64,000 nucleotides of DNA from Nocardia sp. XZ_19_385 (GTDB taxonomy: Bacteria; Actinomycetota; Actinomycetes; Mycobacteriales; Mycobacteriaceae), in assembly GCF_015355755.1 (NCBI RefSeq), contig NZ_JACVEE010000004.1:434001-498000 (forward strand), in the 5' to 3' direction. This document shows positions 9,826 through 18,821 of the stretch, one piece after another. The notes under the pieces were generated by a model. It had not been told where the DNA came from and did no database searches. It saw nothing but the letters and a program-made list of their open reading frames with translations. The first letter of the stretch is position 1; each line of letters starts with the position of its first letter. The position numbers and the translations under genes were made by a program.

Positions 9826-11784
9826 TTACGGCGCGCTGGTGCCCCGGGCGAGTTCGGTGATGAGGAGGCGGTTGAACTCGATGAGGCGGGCGTAGTTCAG
9901 CCGGGAGATGCGCTCGTCGGTGCCGTGGATTGACTCGATATCCGCCTGGGTGAGCATGATCGGGGCGAAGTTGCAGCGGGTGACGGCGAGATCGTCGTAG
10001 TGGCGGGAGTCGGTGGCGCCGGGGACGAGGCCGGTGGTGACCGCGATGCCTGGGACGACGGTTTGTGCGATTCGGGCGATGAGGTCGAAGGCGGGGCCGA
10101 CGTGAGGGTTGGGTGAGGGTTCGGAGGCGGTGCCGATTATCTCGATGTGAACGCCCTTGTCGCGCACTACTTTCCGGCAATGTTCCAGTACCTTGGCGAC
10201 CGAATCCCCTGGCAGGATGCGGAAATTCACCAGCGCCTCGGCCCGCTGCGGCAGGACATTCGCTTTGACGCCGCCGCGGATGACGGTCGGTGCGGTGGTG
10301 GTGCGCACCAGTGCTTCGGTCGTGGGGCTGGCGGCCATGATCCGAGTGATCAACGGCGCGACAACACTTTTCCCGGACAGTTTGAGCAGGCTGCGGCGTG
10401 GTTCTGCCATCGTGTGCCGCAAACGATCCAGCATGTCGGCGATCACCGGGATCAGGCGCATCGGCATCGGATGATCCTGCAATCGGGCCACCGCACGGGC
10501 CAGGCGGCCCACTGCGGTCTGGCGTCCCGGCATCGAGGAATGCCCACCTATCTCCTGCACCGAAAGCCGAACGGTGGCATAGCCTTTCTCGCCAACCATG
10601 ATCGTCGCCACGGGGACGTCCACGCCATCGGCCACACCCTGGGTGATCACCCCGCCCTCGTCGAGCAACAGAGCGGCGCGAACTTTCCGATCGCGCAAGT
10701 GCTGTGCCATCAGCACCGCTCCGCGATCGCCGAACACTTCCTCGTCATGCCCGAAAGCCAAGTAGATGGTGTGCTTCGGCCGCACGCCCGCGGTCAGCGC
10801 CGCCTCCACCCCCTCCAGGATCGCCATCACCCGGCTCTTGTCATCGATAGCCCCACGGCCCCAAACGAATTCGTCGTCGACAACACCGGCGAACGGGGGA
10901 TGAGTCCACCGCTCCGCATCATCCACCGGCACCACATCTTGATGCGCCAACAGAACCGCCGCGACCTTCTCGGGTTCCGCCCCCACCCATCGATAGAGCC
11001 TGCTGCGTCCGAACCGCTCCAGCTCCAGCTCGGCGTGCACGCGCGGAAACGACCGCTCCAAATGTTCAGCGAGCTTCACGAATTCGGCGTCGGATCCAGC
11101 GGTGTCGGACGTTCCGGTGACGCTACCGATATCAAGGGTGGCCCTGGTCGCCCCGGTCTGGCTGGTCGCGCCGGTCTGGCTGGTCTGGCTGGTTGTGCCG
11201 GTTTCGCTGGTCTGGCTGGTTGTGCCGGTCTGGCTGGTCTGGCTGCTCGTGCCGGTTTCTCTGGTCTGGCTGGTTGTGCCGGTCTGGCTGGTCTGGCTGC
11301 TCGTCCCGGTTTCGCTGGTCTGGCTGCTCGTCCCGGTCTGGCTGGTCTCGCTGCTCGCCCCAGTCTCGCCGGGATCCCGGGTATCGGCGGGCACTGCGGC
11401 AACGGTCGATGTCGGGGCGGCCTCGTCCGCACTGCCATCAAGAGTGGCGTTGCTGCCCGCGATGGTCCCCTCGGCCGCTTCGGCGACGAGCGATGTCGGA
11501 TCGGCTACATCCTCGCCGACCCCGCGCGGTTCGATGCTGCCGCCCGAGCCGGGGCCGATGACAGCGCTGGAATTGTCCGTCGAATCTGCTCCCGCCGGGG
11601 CGGTGCTGAATCCGCTTCCACTCCAACCTGCGCCGATGTCGTCGGTGAGATTGGAGCTGGACCCAATCCCGTCGCTGGAAATAGTGACGCACCGTATCGC
11701 GACGGCGAGCCGCTCCGCGACCACGTCGTCGACCGGCGTCACCGGGTGGACCAGCGCCGGCTCGATCCTGGGCCGGCTGATCAT
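9826..11784 (-). CDS. M20 family metallopeptidase (PM20D1-like) with a low-complexity insert
   Basis: Without the insert this is a typical M20 carboxypeptidase-like enzyme: LLAHQDVVPV (H281, D283), RGAIDDKS (D314), FGHDEEVFGDRG (E348/E349), then the lid domain with GGHSSMPG and the late HGTDERIS ligand. It should hydrolyse peptide or N-acyl amide bonds using two zinc ions. It resembles the PM20D1 branch. Residues about 36-231 are foreign to the family: a Ser/Thr/Gly-rich stretch that includes a nine-residue TGTSSQTSQ-type tandem repeat (about 140-212). This insert falls between the first helix (AERLAVAIRCVTIS) and the conserved FVKLAEHLERSFPRVH. The reading frame is open throughout, so the protein is probably made at 652 aa. 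Confidence 0.85.
   Translation of the reverse strand: MISRPRIEPALVHPVTPVDDVVAERLAVAIRCVTISSDGIGSSSNLTDDIGAGWSGSGFSTAPAGADSTDNSSAVIGPGSGGSIEPRGVGEDVADPTSLVAEAAEGTIAGSNATLDGSADEAAPTSTVAAVPADTRDPGETGASSETSQTGTSSQTSETGTSSQTSQTGTTSQTRETGTSSQTSQTGTTSQTSETGTTSQTSQTGATSQTGATRATLDIGSVTGTSDTAGSDAEFVKLAEHLERSFPRVHAELELERFGRSRLYRWVGAEPEKVAAVLLAHQDVVPVDDAERWTHPPFAGVVDDEFVWGRGAIDDKSRVMAILEGVEAALTAGVRPKHTIYLAFGHDEEVFGDRGAVLMAQHLRDRKVRAALLLDEGGVITQGVADGVDVPVATIMVGEKGYATVRLSVQEIGGHSSMPGRQTAVGRLARAVARLQDHPMPMRLIPVIADMLDRLRHTMAEPRRSLLKLSGKSVVAPLITRIMAASPTTEALVRTTTAPTVIRGGVKANVLPQRAEALVNFRILPGDSVAKVLEHCRKVVRDKGVHIEIIGTASEPSPNPHVGPAFDLIARIAQTVVPGIAVTTGLVPGATDSRHYDDLAVTRCNFAPIMLTQADIESIHGTDERISRLNYARLIEFNRLLITELARGTSAP
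11149..11367. repeat. 27-bp tandem repeat inside the M20 peptidase gene
   Basis: Around eight imperfect copies of a 27-bp unit encode variations of TGTSSQTSQ on the minus strand. On the plus strand they read as iterations of GGTCTGGCTGGT-type sequence. All copies keep the frame. Units differ by single substitutions, which suggests recent expansion by slippage or unequal recombination. Confidence 0.85.
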
Positions 11785-12282
11785 CGCGGACCCATTCCTG
11801 GCAGCGTCACAGACATCCCTGCATTCTTCAACACCCGAGTCCCGTCGAGCACATTCCGCCGAACATCACCCTGTCCGCCTCGGGCCGAGGCCGCCCTGTG
11901 CGTCTCAGGCCGAGGCCACCCCGCGTGCCGTGGGTGGTGGGCACTGTGTCTGGCCTGGGTCGTGGCCACCCTGTCGGCCGTGGACCCAGGCCACCCTGAG
12001 GCATGGCCGCCAACGGCACATCGGCCGTCCTGCCGCCAACGGGCACCAACCTCCGATAGGGATATTGCTGTGGACGACTGCATTAACCCGAGTCGGTTAC
12101 CACGAATGGTGCCGCGGCGCCCGCGATCACCGTCCGCTGCGGCGGATGACTGCGGGCCGACCCGCGCAGCCAGATCTTCACCTCGTCATAACGGCCCGAG
12201 GCTGACACGGCCGTGGGCAGGCATCCAGTGCGAGATCTCATGATCGCCGTAGTCGCGGAGACCACGGCGTCGCGGAAGTCGC
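11785..12282. other. Intergenic region with one possible small ORF
   Basis: The M20 and CocE genes both point left, and this gap separates them. It contains short GGCC/CACCC-rich iterations around 11880-12000. A 52-codon minus-strand ORF at 12083-12241 ends VIAGAAAPFVVTDSG and looks partly protein-like. It has no clear ribosome binding site. I regard it as uncertain. Confidence 0.25.
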
Positions 12283-13929
12283 TCAGCGCACGGCAGTTTC
12301 GTTCGGCAGATTCATGTGCATCGTGGCTCGGCCCACCTGCTCGGGCGTGAGGCCGATGACCTTTTCGTTGCGCCACTTCCCGTGAGCTTCGCTTCCCCCA
12401 CCCGTCAGATCCGGCTGCCGCGGTTGGGTCAACAGCGGCACGTCGAGACGGGCGGCTGTCACCGTGACCTGGGCGTTCGAGGGCGCATGCGACCACACGT
12501 CGTCCACCACGTCGGTGATCCGCACGCCGAGGCGATGTCCGGCCAGCAGCGGCCAGTCCTGCCCGAGCAGACGGATGTCGGTGGTCTCGGCGACCGGAGC
12601 GATTCCGCGGGTGATGACGGTGGCGCGATTGTCCGGCCCGATGTCGAAGAGCTCGACCGCGGCAGTGGCCGACGCGGGGCCGGTCAGGCGCAGCGATGCG
12701 GTGGCGACGCCGGACAGATGTGTCGTCTGGGTGAAAGGTTCTGAGATGGACCAGATTTCACGATCAGCGCCGGGAATGAACCCGCGATCGGTGTAACTGC
12801 CGGTGCGTAGGTTCACCGCGAACTTGCGGGAATCCACTGGCGGCCAAGCTGTTTCGGATCGCCATCCTCCGTCGAATTGCCCGACCGTCACTCGCGGCCC
12901 GGGAATCTGCACGTCCCGCCCGGCTACATGCTTGTCGAAGAACGCGATCATTTCCGCATCGAATTGCGGTGTCCCGCACTTGGTATGGCAGTCGCTGTGT
13001 CCCCACTGCCCGAACCAGGCGCGGTGATCACCGGATCCGAGCCCGTTCCACAGGTCGAAGACGCGGTCGGCCCGGGTGTTGTAGTCGAGGAACCCTTGCC
13101 CGAGGAACAGCGGAATTGTGTTGCCCCGCACGCCTTCCACGAGGTCGCGGGCCCGCCAGTCCGGGTTGGCGGCATTGTGATCACCGGTCAGCGCCAGGTA
13201 CTGCTCGCTGCACGGCACCGTCATCGCGACGGCATTGGCCTGGTATTCGGGGGAGTCGTCCGGCCGCCCGGGCGTGGAGGCGATCAGCAGATGCTCCTCG
13301 CCGACCTGATCGGCGGGCCGAATCCCGCTCTCGGTCACCGGTTTTCCGGAGAACTTCCACGACACACCCTGCATGTACAGGTACGAATAGGGATCCACCA
13401 CCGGCGCGAACGCCAGCACCGCCGCTAGCCCCTTCGGCTTCGCGGTCAACCCGAGCAGCCCGGTCCACGCCTCATAGGAAACCCCGGCCATCCCGACCTT
13501 GCCGGTCGACCAAGGCTGGTTCGCCACCCACTCGACCGCCGTCACCACATCCGATCGTTCCCCCGGCCCGCCGTAATCCGGGCACCCATTCGACCCACCG
13601 AACCCGCGCAAATCCACGATCACATACGTGTAGCCCGCCCGCAGCGCCAGCTCCACCGGCAAATTATCGGTCGACGGCCCCCCTTCGAACCGCGGCGCAC
13701 TGATGAACGCGGTATGCGACCGATACGGACTGACCGTCAAAATCACCGGCGTCCGAACATCATCTGCGATCCCCTCAGGCCGCAAAATATCCGCATGCAG
13801 CCGAGTCCCATCCGGCGCATCGATATAGGTCTGCCGCCACTGATACCCCACCCCCAACGGCTCCGCCACCGTCACCGGCGCGAGCACCCCCAACACCAAC
13901 GCCACCCCGGCCAAAACCCGAACCACCAT
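12283..13929 (-). CDS. Secreted CocE/NonD (X-Pro dipeptidyl-peptidase S15) family hydrolase
   Basis: A 548-aa exported alpha/beta hydrolase. ATG 13929 gives a good signal peptide (VVRVLAGVALVLGVLAPVTVA, cut near residue 22); upstream in-frame codons do not look like protein. Conserved blocks are YIDAPDGTRLHADILRPEG, DLRGFGGSNG, the nucleophile GMAGVSYEAW (Ser in GVSYE), GFLDYNTRADRVFD for the acid region and FGQWGHSDCHT for the His. The C-terminal beta-sandwich ends in a jelly-roll-like domain. Relatives include cocaine esterase and Xaa-Pro dipeptidyl-peptidases; the natural substrate is unknown. Confidence 0.85.
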   Translation of the reverse strand: MVVRVLAGVALVLGVLAPVTVAEPLGVGYQWRQTYIDAPDGTRLHADILRPEGIADDVRTPVILTVSPYRSHTAFISAPRFEGGPSTDNLPVELALRAGYTYVIVDLRGFGGSNGCPDYGGPGERSDVVTAVEWVANQPWSTGKVGMAGVSYEAWTGLLGLTAKPKGLAAVLAFAPVVDPYSYLYMQGVSWKFSGKPVTESGIRPADQVGEEHLLIASTPGRPDDSPEYQANAVAMTVPCSEQYLALTGDHNAANPDWRARDLVEGVRGNTIPLFLGQGFLDYNTRADRVFDLWNGLGSGDHRAWFGQWGHSDCHTKCGTPQFDAEMIAFFDKHVAGRDVQIPGPRVTVGQFDGGWRSETAWPPVDSRKFAVNLRTGSYTDRGFIPGADREIWSISEPFTQTTHLSGVATASLRLTGPASATAAVELFDIGPDNRATVITRGIAPVAETTDIRLLGQDWPLLAGHRLGVRITDVVDDVWSHAPSNAQVTVTAARLDVPLLTQPRQPDLTGGGSEAHGKWRNEKVIGLTPEQVGRATMHMNLPNETAVR

Positions 13930-14798
13930 GCTCACCCCAGGACTATCGCCTGTACACCCCCACCTGGTACAGCCCCCGGAACCAGGGGATACGAAGATCA
14001 CCCGGAATGAGGGAGCGCGAAGATCGCCCGTGACTGGTGGCACACAGCACACGCCGATCCCGACTGCGGTTTCGCCCGGTCATGAACCGTTCCGGCACTC
14101 GCCGACCGCCAGCCCTTCAAGAGTGCCGGCCAGGTCACGGCGGCTTGTCGCCGGAAGTCACCGCAAATTCCTGATGACCTTGCAGACTCCGCCAACCTTG
14201 TCTGGGACACGGACGTGCGTTCCGCAGTGAACCCGCGCACCAGCATTCGAGATCACCGGGCACTGGTGAGTATGCGCCGCCCACATCACCCCGGCACGCG
14301 CCTAACCTCTGCAACCAGGGGTGTTGGGAGCCCGTCCATTTGCCAGGTCTGGCCTGGAGTTCATGGCGCAATGCCGCGCGCATCCGATCCACATCGGCTA
14401 GGACGCGGGCATCGGCGGCGGTCAGTCGGGCGTTGGAAACACAGGCCTGTTACCCGTCGCGCAGCGGGACGCGAACGATCCGCGATTGTGCACCCGGCCG
14501 AGCCGCGTCGGCCTCTGCTCGGCGGATGCCGTCCTGAGCTCATGTCGATCTTGGGCCGCCGTTCCGGGGCGCAGTACCTCGGCAGCTGAGCCCCGCTGAG
14601 GCCGAACCGGATCTTCAAGATCATCAGGCACTGCTGGCGCCGACTTCCTGGCCGATTCCGCCGACAACTCCTGATGATCTTCGGGGCCGCAGTTCGTGAT
14701 CTAGCGCTGGCCAAGAGCGCAAGTTCCGAGGTTCATCAGGGGTTAGCGTGGGGCTTAGCGCCTGATACGCCCTCGCCTCCTGGGAGCTCTCGGCCTGG
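13930..14798. other. Gene-poor spacer with degenerate palindromic repeats
   Basis: No full gene is convincing in these 870 bp. Two members of the palindromic family occur at about 14130-14184 (degenerate) and 14616-14681. On the minus strand near 14300-14430 there is a short protein-like stretch (DRMRAALRHELQARPGKW) that lacks a usable start upstream and runs into repeat sequence. This is best read as a gene fragment. Confidence 0.4.
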
Positions 14799-15329
14799 TT
14801 ACGGCCGGGGCCGTGCTTGGCGCATACGGATCCCGCTGAAACCGAGGGAACTTGCGGTCACGGCGTCCCAGAACGGCCACAGGTTGGGGAGAACTCGGAG
14901 TTGGATTCCTGCTTGTTCGTGCAGGTGAACTAGATCGCCGACGGGTTCGGGTGGTCCGAGTGGATCGACAGGATCGGTCGACACCATGGCGTACGGCTCC
15001 GGTTCGCCGATCGGCTGAAAGCCGTGGGCGGGCAGGCGATACGCGAACAACGCAACCGACTGGAGTGCGTCCAGCCCGGAGTATTCGATCGCGTGCACCC
15101 GATCCCCGCCGCCTGGCCCCAGGATTCGCTCGCGATCACCCGGCACCGTCGTGGGCGTACTCCAGGCCATCGCCCGAGGGCAGTTGCGCGGAAACCAGTA
15201 GCTCGGTGCGTTTCGCACGTCGACGGCCCAGACATATGGCCCGGGCCTACCTGCATTCTTTTGCGGAACAAAGCGTTCGATCGACGGATCCTCAGAGAAA
15301 TGCAGCACTTGGCCCGGTTCTGGATACAT
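14799..15329 (-). CDS. DUF6886-like protein
   Basis: A 176-aa soluble protein beginning VLHFSEDPSIERFVPQ, followed by VWAVDVRNAPSYWFPRNCPRA near residues 33-54. This pattern matches the small DUF6886 family found in bacteria, whose members are uncharacterised. A second conserved part is PEPYAMVSTDPVDPLGPPEPVGDL near 109-132. No catalytic residues can be named. It stands alone between repeat-rich spacers. Confidence 0.65.
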   Translation of the reverse strand: MYPEPGQVLHFSEDPSIERFVPQKNAGRPGPYVWAVDVRNAPSYWFPRNCPRAMAWSTPTTVPGDRERILGPGGGDRVHAIEYSGLDALQSVALFAYRLPAHGFQPIGEPEPYAMVSTDPVDPLGPPEPVGDLVHLHEQAGIQLRVLPNLWPFWDAVTASSLGFSGIRMRQARPRP

Positions 15330-15791
15330 GTCCTCGTCCTACCAGCGCGCGAAAGAGGGTCGACTCGAGGTCATCAGGCACTGATGCCCGGGCTGTTCGG
15401 CAAATGCCGCCCGCAGTTCCCTCTCGGCCTCCGCTGCGAGTTCGAGGAACTGCTGAAACTGCTCGACCCCGAAGTGGTCCTCCGAGTGGGCGCACCGGGC
15501 TGTGGCGTCGGGCGCGGACAGTGCTGCGGGCCTGCGAGCTGTGGCCCAGATATTCACCGCGGGTCGACGAAACGCCCAGGGTGGTATTCGATTTCACCGT
15601 CCGGTACGGCCGCAATATCACCATCGATCTGCCCGCCGACCCGGAAGTGCTCCAGCATCTGGAGGTCGTGCACCAGGAGTGATTGCCCACCGGTATAACT
15701 GTCGCGAACGGACCGGTCTCCCAACAAGATTGGACTGGTGTCTCAGGCACGTCGGCGTATGATCGGGCCAGTGCGGATACCCGGGGGAAGA
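15330..15791. other. Spacer with a repeat remnant and a 33-codon ORF
   Basis: A degenerate palindromic repeat lies at about 15368-15420. On the plus strand 15581-15682 reads as 33 protein-like residues (FDFTVRYGRNITIDLPADP) ending at TGA. It lacks an obvious ribosome binding site and may be the end of a broken gene. A minus-strand ORF at 15339-15557 runs through the repeat and is probably spurious. Confidence 0.3.
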
Positions 15792-16241
15792 ATGAGTGAG
15801 CCGGTGACCACGGATTGGGAAGAATTCGTGCAGGCACTGGCGCAATGTCTTTCCGAGCTGCCGTCGCGAGCCACGTTGATCATCGCGGCGCCTGGCAACC
15901 GTTACGTCCAGTTCGTGCAGTACGACATCAAACTCTCCGCCGAGCTGGCGGGCAATCAGTATCTGGCCCAGCCTATTTCGCTCGACGCCGCCGAAACGCT
16001 GCGCGACATGGGCTGGCAGGAGCCCATCCAGCGCCGCGAGATCGACAACTGGCAGCGCATCCTGTTCTGGCCGCTGTCCTGGAACGGGCTGGTCGAATTC
16101 GCTCGCTCGGTCGCCTTCGGCTTGCACGACGCGCTCGGCGTCAACACCCCGGACGACCTGCGCGCCATGGGCTGGACCGAAGCCTCCGGTGATCTGGATC
16201 TCACCGTCCTCGGTTCCATGGCCCGCCGCAACAGCAACTGA
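15792..16241 (+). CDS. TY-Chap domain protein
   Basis: A 149-aa soluble protein; ATG 15792 follows the good ribosome binding site GGGGGAAG. The region APGNRYVQFVQYDIKLSAEL (near residues 35-54) and the later GWQEPIQRREIDNW resemble the actinobacterial TY-Chap (type III secretion chaperone-like fold) family, often near ESX-like or signalling genes. The function is unknown, and a chaperone role is only inferred from the fold name. It lies 57 bp upstream of the Ser/Thr kinase on the same strand, so the two may be co-transcribed. Confidence 0.6.
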   Translation: MSEPVTTDWEEFVQALAQCLSELPSRATLIIAAPGNRYVQFVQYDIKLSAELAGNQYLAQPISLDAAETLRDMGWQEPIQRREIDNWQRILFWPLSWNGLVEFARSVAFGLHDALGVNTPDDLRAMGWTEASGDLDLTVLGSMARRNSN

Positions 16242-16298
16242 ACCGGCCCGTACCCTCGCCGATCGTAGCTATCATTCGGCAGACGATCGGGAGGTCTG

Positions 16299-18758
16299 AT
16301 GCTGGACAGGGGAGATGTCTTCGCCGGCTACCGGATCGAAGGCACACTCGGGCGCGGCGGCATGGGTGCCGTCTACCTCGCCCGACGCTCAGGCATGCCC
16401 CGGCCCGTCGCGCTCAAGCTGCTCAACTCCGACGTCTCCGCCGATCCGGAAATCCGCGCCCGTTTCGAAGATGAGGCGGAAGTCGTTGCGCACCTGCACC
16501 ATCCGGGAATCGTCGCGGTCTATGACAGCGGTATCGACGACGCCAGACTGTGGATGGCGATGCAGTACGTCGACGGCCGCGACGCCACCGTCGTCTCCCC
16601 GCACAGCCTGCCCCCGGACCGCGTCATCGCCTTGGTCGGCACCACCGCCGACGCCCTCGACTACGCCCACAACGCCGGTGTCCTGCACCGCGACGTGAAA
16701 CCCGCAAACATCCTCCTGGCTCGCCCCACCCGCGCCCGCCGCGAAGCCGCCCTGCTCACCGACTTCGGCATCGCCCGCCTCCGCGAGGAACCCGGCCAGC
16801 CCACCCACACCGGAACCATCCTCGCCACCCTCGCCTACGCCGCACCCGAACAACTCCGCGGCCTCCCTCTCGACCACCGCTCGGACCAATATTCCTTGGC
16901 CTGCAGCCTCTTCCGCATGCTCACCGGCACCCTCCCGCACGCCGCCACCAACCCCGCCGCCATGATCAAAGGCCACCTCCACGACCCACCCCAACCCGTC
17001 GCCACCCTCCGCCCCGAACTCCCGAACACCTTGGACAAGGTCATGATCCGCGCCTTGGCCAAAGACCCCGCCGACCGCTACCCCACCTGCACCGAATTCA
17101 TCGACGCCGTCCGCCAAGCCTTCACCGGCCCCACGACCCACGTATTCGCCTCGCGCACAACTCGTCCCGACCACCGGCCCCGCACCCCGGATCCCGCAGC
17201 CTCTTCCCCCGCCCGGGGCGAATCACCCAGCCAGCATTCACGCCTCGGGAAACTGCCCCTCAGCCCGCAGAACCGGGGCTCTGCGAAAGAGCCAGGCCCA
17301 GCGCAGGACCCGCAATTCGATGACGAGTCGCCGACGACGAGAATCCCAGCCCTCGCCGCATATCTGACCCGTCCCGCGAAGTCGCCACCTGAGCCACAGC
17401 AGACGACGAAGTCGAGCCATCCGGACGAGCCACCGCCGGTCGATGAGATTCGTTCAGCGAAAGCTCCAGTCTCAGTAGCGGATCCGCGCTTCGGGGACGA
17501 ATCGCCCACGACAAGAATCCCGATTGTCGCTAACCAGCCGGTTTTCGCAGTCATCCCGATGCCGATCGAGCAGCACTTGGCCATGGGACAGCAAGCAGAA
17601 GACTCCCCGATAGGGGAGGTGCTTACAGCGGAGCCGACGTCTGACGCCGAAACCTCAGTTCGCGCCACGTTTCTGACCGACGACACGACGTTGCGGCCCA
17701 CTGCGGAACAGCAGACGACAGCGGAGCCGAGCCAGCCAGCCGAGCTGCTGTTCGAGGAGGATTCTTCAGCGGAAAACTCAGTCCCGGTGGTGGATTCGCA
17801 TATGGGGGACGAGTCACCTACCACGAGAATCCCGATCGCGGTCGAACAGTCTGCGTCTACGCCGGTGTCCGATGAGGAACAGCTGACCGCTGCGGAACCG
17901 TGCCTGCCAGGCGACGGCCAGCAACTGCAAAACTCTCACATCGGTGACGACTTGCCCAGCGCGGAGCATCCATTCGATGCCGACGATTCCGGTCCGCCGG
18001 CTTCGGTCACGCCGACGCCGACCGAGCAGCAGGAAGCCCTGAGGCACCCTGCAGAAGATTCGCCTCTGCTGGCGGAGTCTCTCTCCGCCGGGCCGACGCC
18101 TGCCGGGCCGACGCCTGCCGAGATGTCGGCTGCCGGGCCGACGCCTGCCGAGATGTCGCCTGCCGGGCCGACGCCCGCCGAGATGTCGCCTGCCGGGCCG
18201 ACGCCCGCCGAGATGTCGCCCGCCGGGCCGACGCCCGCCGAGATGTCGCCCGCCTACAAAGTCCCGCCCGCCGCGTACCTGACGTGCCCTGCGGAGTCTT
18301 TTGCCTCCGAGGACCAGGAGCCGGATTCTCTCGGCCTGCTGGATAGGCAGGGGCGGTCGCTCGATGCGTCGCGTCCCGTAGACGGTTCGCAGTCACCCAC
18401 AGCTGAGTCTCCGCTAACTGCAGATGATCTGGCATCTGTGGACGAGCTGGAATCCCAGGGAGCGCCGGAAGGGCAATCTGAGGTCCCAAATCCTGCGGCT
18501 CAGCTCGACAGCAGCCTGCCGGGAGTTACGCCCCTCGAACCAAAGTTGTCGCTTCTGGAGGAGCGGAAACCGGTGGGCGTCAGAGCCACCTGGATGGAAA
18601 TCGCGCCGAATGTGTTCCTCTCCGAAGAGATCCCACATGCGGAGGCTCCGCGGCCGTCGTCGCATCGCCGCCCGGTGACGGCTGACAAGGCGCGCCTGGG
18701 CTACATCCTGATGGCGCTCGCCGCACTTCTGCTCGTACTGATCGTCATCTTCGGGTAG
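16299..18758 (+). CDS. Tail-anchored Ser/Thr protein kinase with long repeat-rich linker
   Basis: The first 275 of 819 residues form a Pkn-type Hanks kinase: glycine loop LGRGGMGAVY, Lys in VALKLL, catalytic LHRDVKPANILL, DFGIARL, and the APEQLRG activation-loop end. It should phosphorylate proteins on Ser/Thr in the cytoplasm. Residues about 275-790 are an acidic, Pro/Ser/Thr-rich linker. The nonapeptide DESPTTRIP occurs three times (near 343, 400 and 505), and a ten-residue GPTPAEMSPA repeat lies near 597-653. The only membrane helix is the extreme C-terminus (LMALAALLLVLIVIFG), so no extracellular PASTA-like sensor exists. Start: GGGAGG 4 nt before ATG. A convergent secreted tyrosine phosphatase follows. 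Confidence 0.9.
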   Translation: MLDRGDVFAGYRIEGTLGRGGMGAVYLARRSGMPRPVALKLLNSDVSADPEIRARFEDEAEVVAHLHHPGIVAVYDSGIDDARLWMAMQYVDGRDATVVSPHSLPPDRVIALVGTTADALDYAHNAGVLHRDVKPANILLARPTRARREAALLTDFGIARLREEPGQPTHTGTILATLAYAAPEQLRGLPLDHRSDQYSLACSLFRMLTGTLPHAATNPAAMIKGHLHDPPQPVATLRPELPNTLDKVMIRALAKDPADRYPTCTEFIDAVRQAFTGPTTHVFASRTTRPDHRPRTPDPAASSPARGESPSQHSRLGKLPLSPQNRGSAKEPGPAQDPQFDDESPTTRIPALAAYLTRPAKSPPEPQQTTKSSHPDEPPPVDEIRSAKAPVSVADPRFGDESPTTRIPIVANQPVFAVIPMPIEQHLAMGQQAEDSPIGEVLTAEPTSDAETSVRATFLTDDTTLRPTAEQQTTAEPSQPAELLFEEDSSAENSVPVVDSHMGDESPTTRIPIAVEQSASTPVSDEEQLTAAEPCLPGDGQQLQNSHIGDDLPSAEHPFDADDSGPPASVTPTPTEQQEALRHPAEDSPLLAESLSAGPTPAGPTPAEMSAAGPTPAEMSPAGPTPAEMSPAGPTPAEMSPAGPTPAEMSPAYKVPPAAYLTCPAESFASEDQEPDSLGLLDRQGRSLDASRPVDGSQSPTAESPLTADDLASVDELESQGAPEGQSEVPNPAAQLDSSLPGVTPLEPKLSLLEERKPVGVRATWMEIAPNVFLSEEIPHAEAPRPSSHRRPVTADKARLGYILMALAALLLVLIVIFG
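18090..18255. repeat. 30-bp tandem repeats in the kinase linker
   Basis: Five near-identical 30-bp units encode GPTPAEMSPA. The unit core is GCCGGGCCGACGCCTGCCGA with third-position changes between copies. A shorter upstream unit (GPTPA) lacks the EMS part. The frame is kept, so the repeat count can vary without breaking the kinase. Confidence 0.85.
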
Positions 18759-18771
18759 TCCGGACACAGGG

Positions 18772-18804
18772 CTCGGCCCCTCCCGAGGGGTTGGAGGGGC
18801 CGAG
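18772..18804. terminator. Bidirectional terminator between kinase and phosphatase
   Basis: A perfect 12-bp stem (CTCGGCCCCTCC at 18772, GGAGGGGCCGAG at 18793) with a 9-nt loop sits between the two convergent stop codons at 18758 and 18822. Confidence 0.85.
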
Positions 18805-18821
18805 TTGGGTTGCGGGAGTTG

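Noticed and set aside
15339..15557. 72-codon minus-strand ORF
   Set aside because: It reads through a degenerate palindromic repeat and lacks a ribosome binding site. The helical middle may be a gene remnant, but it is not supportable as a gene.
18090..18255. Frameshift or pseudogene in the kinase because of the repeats
   Set aside because: All units are multiples of three and the frame continues to a sensible membrane anchor and stop.
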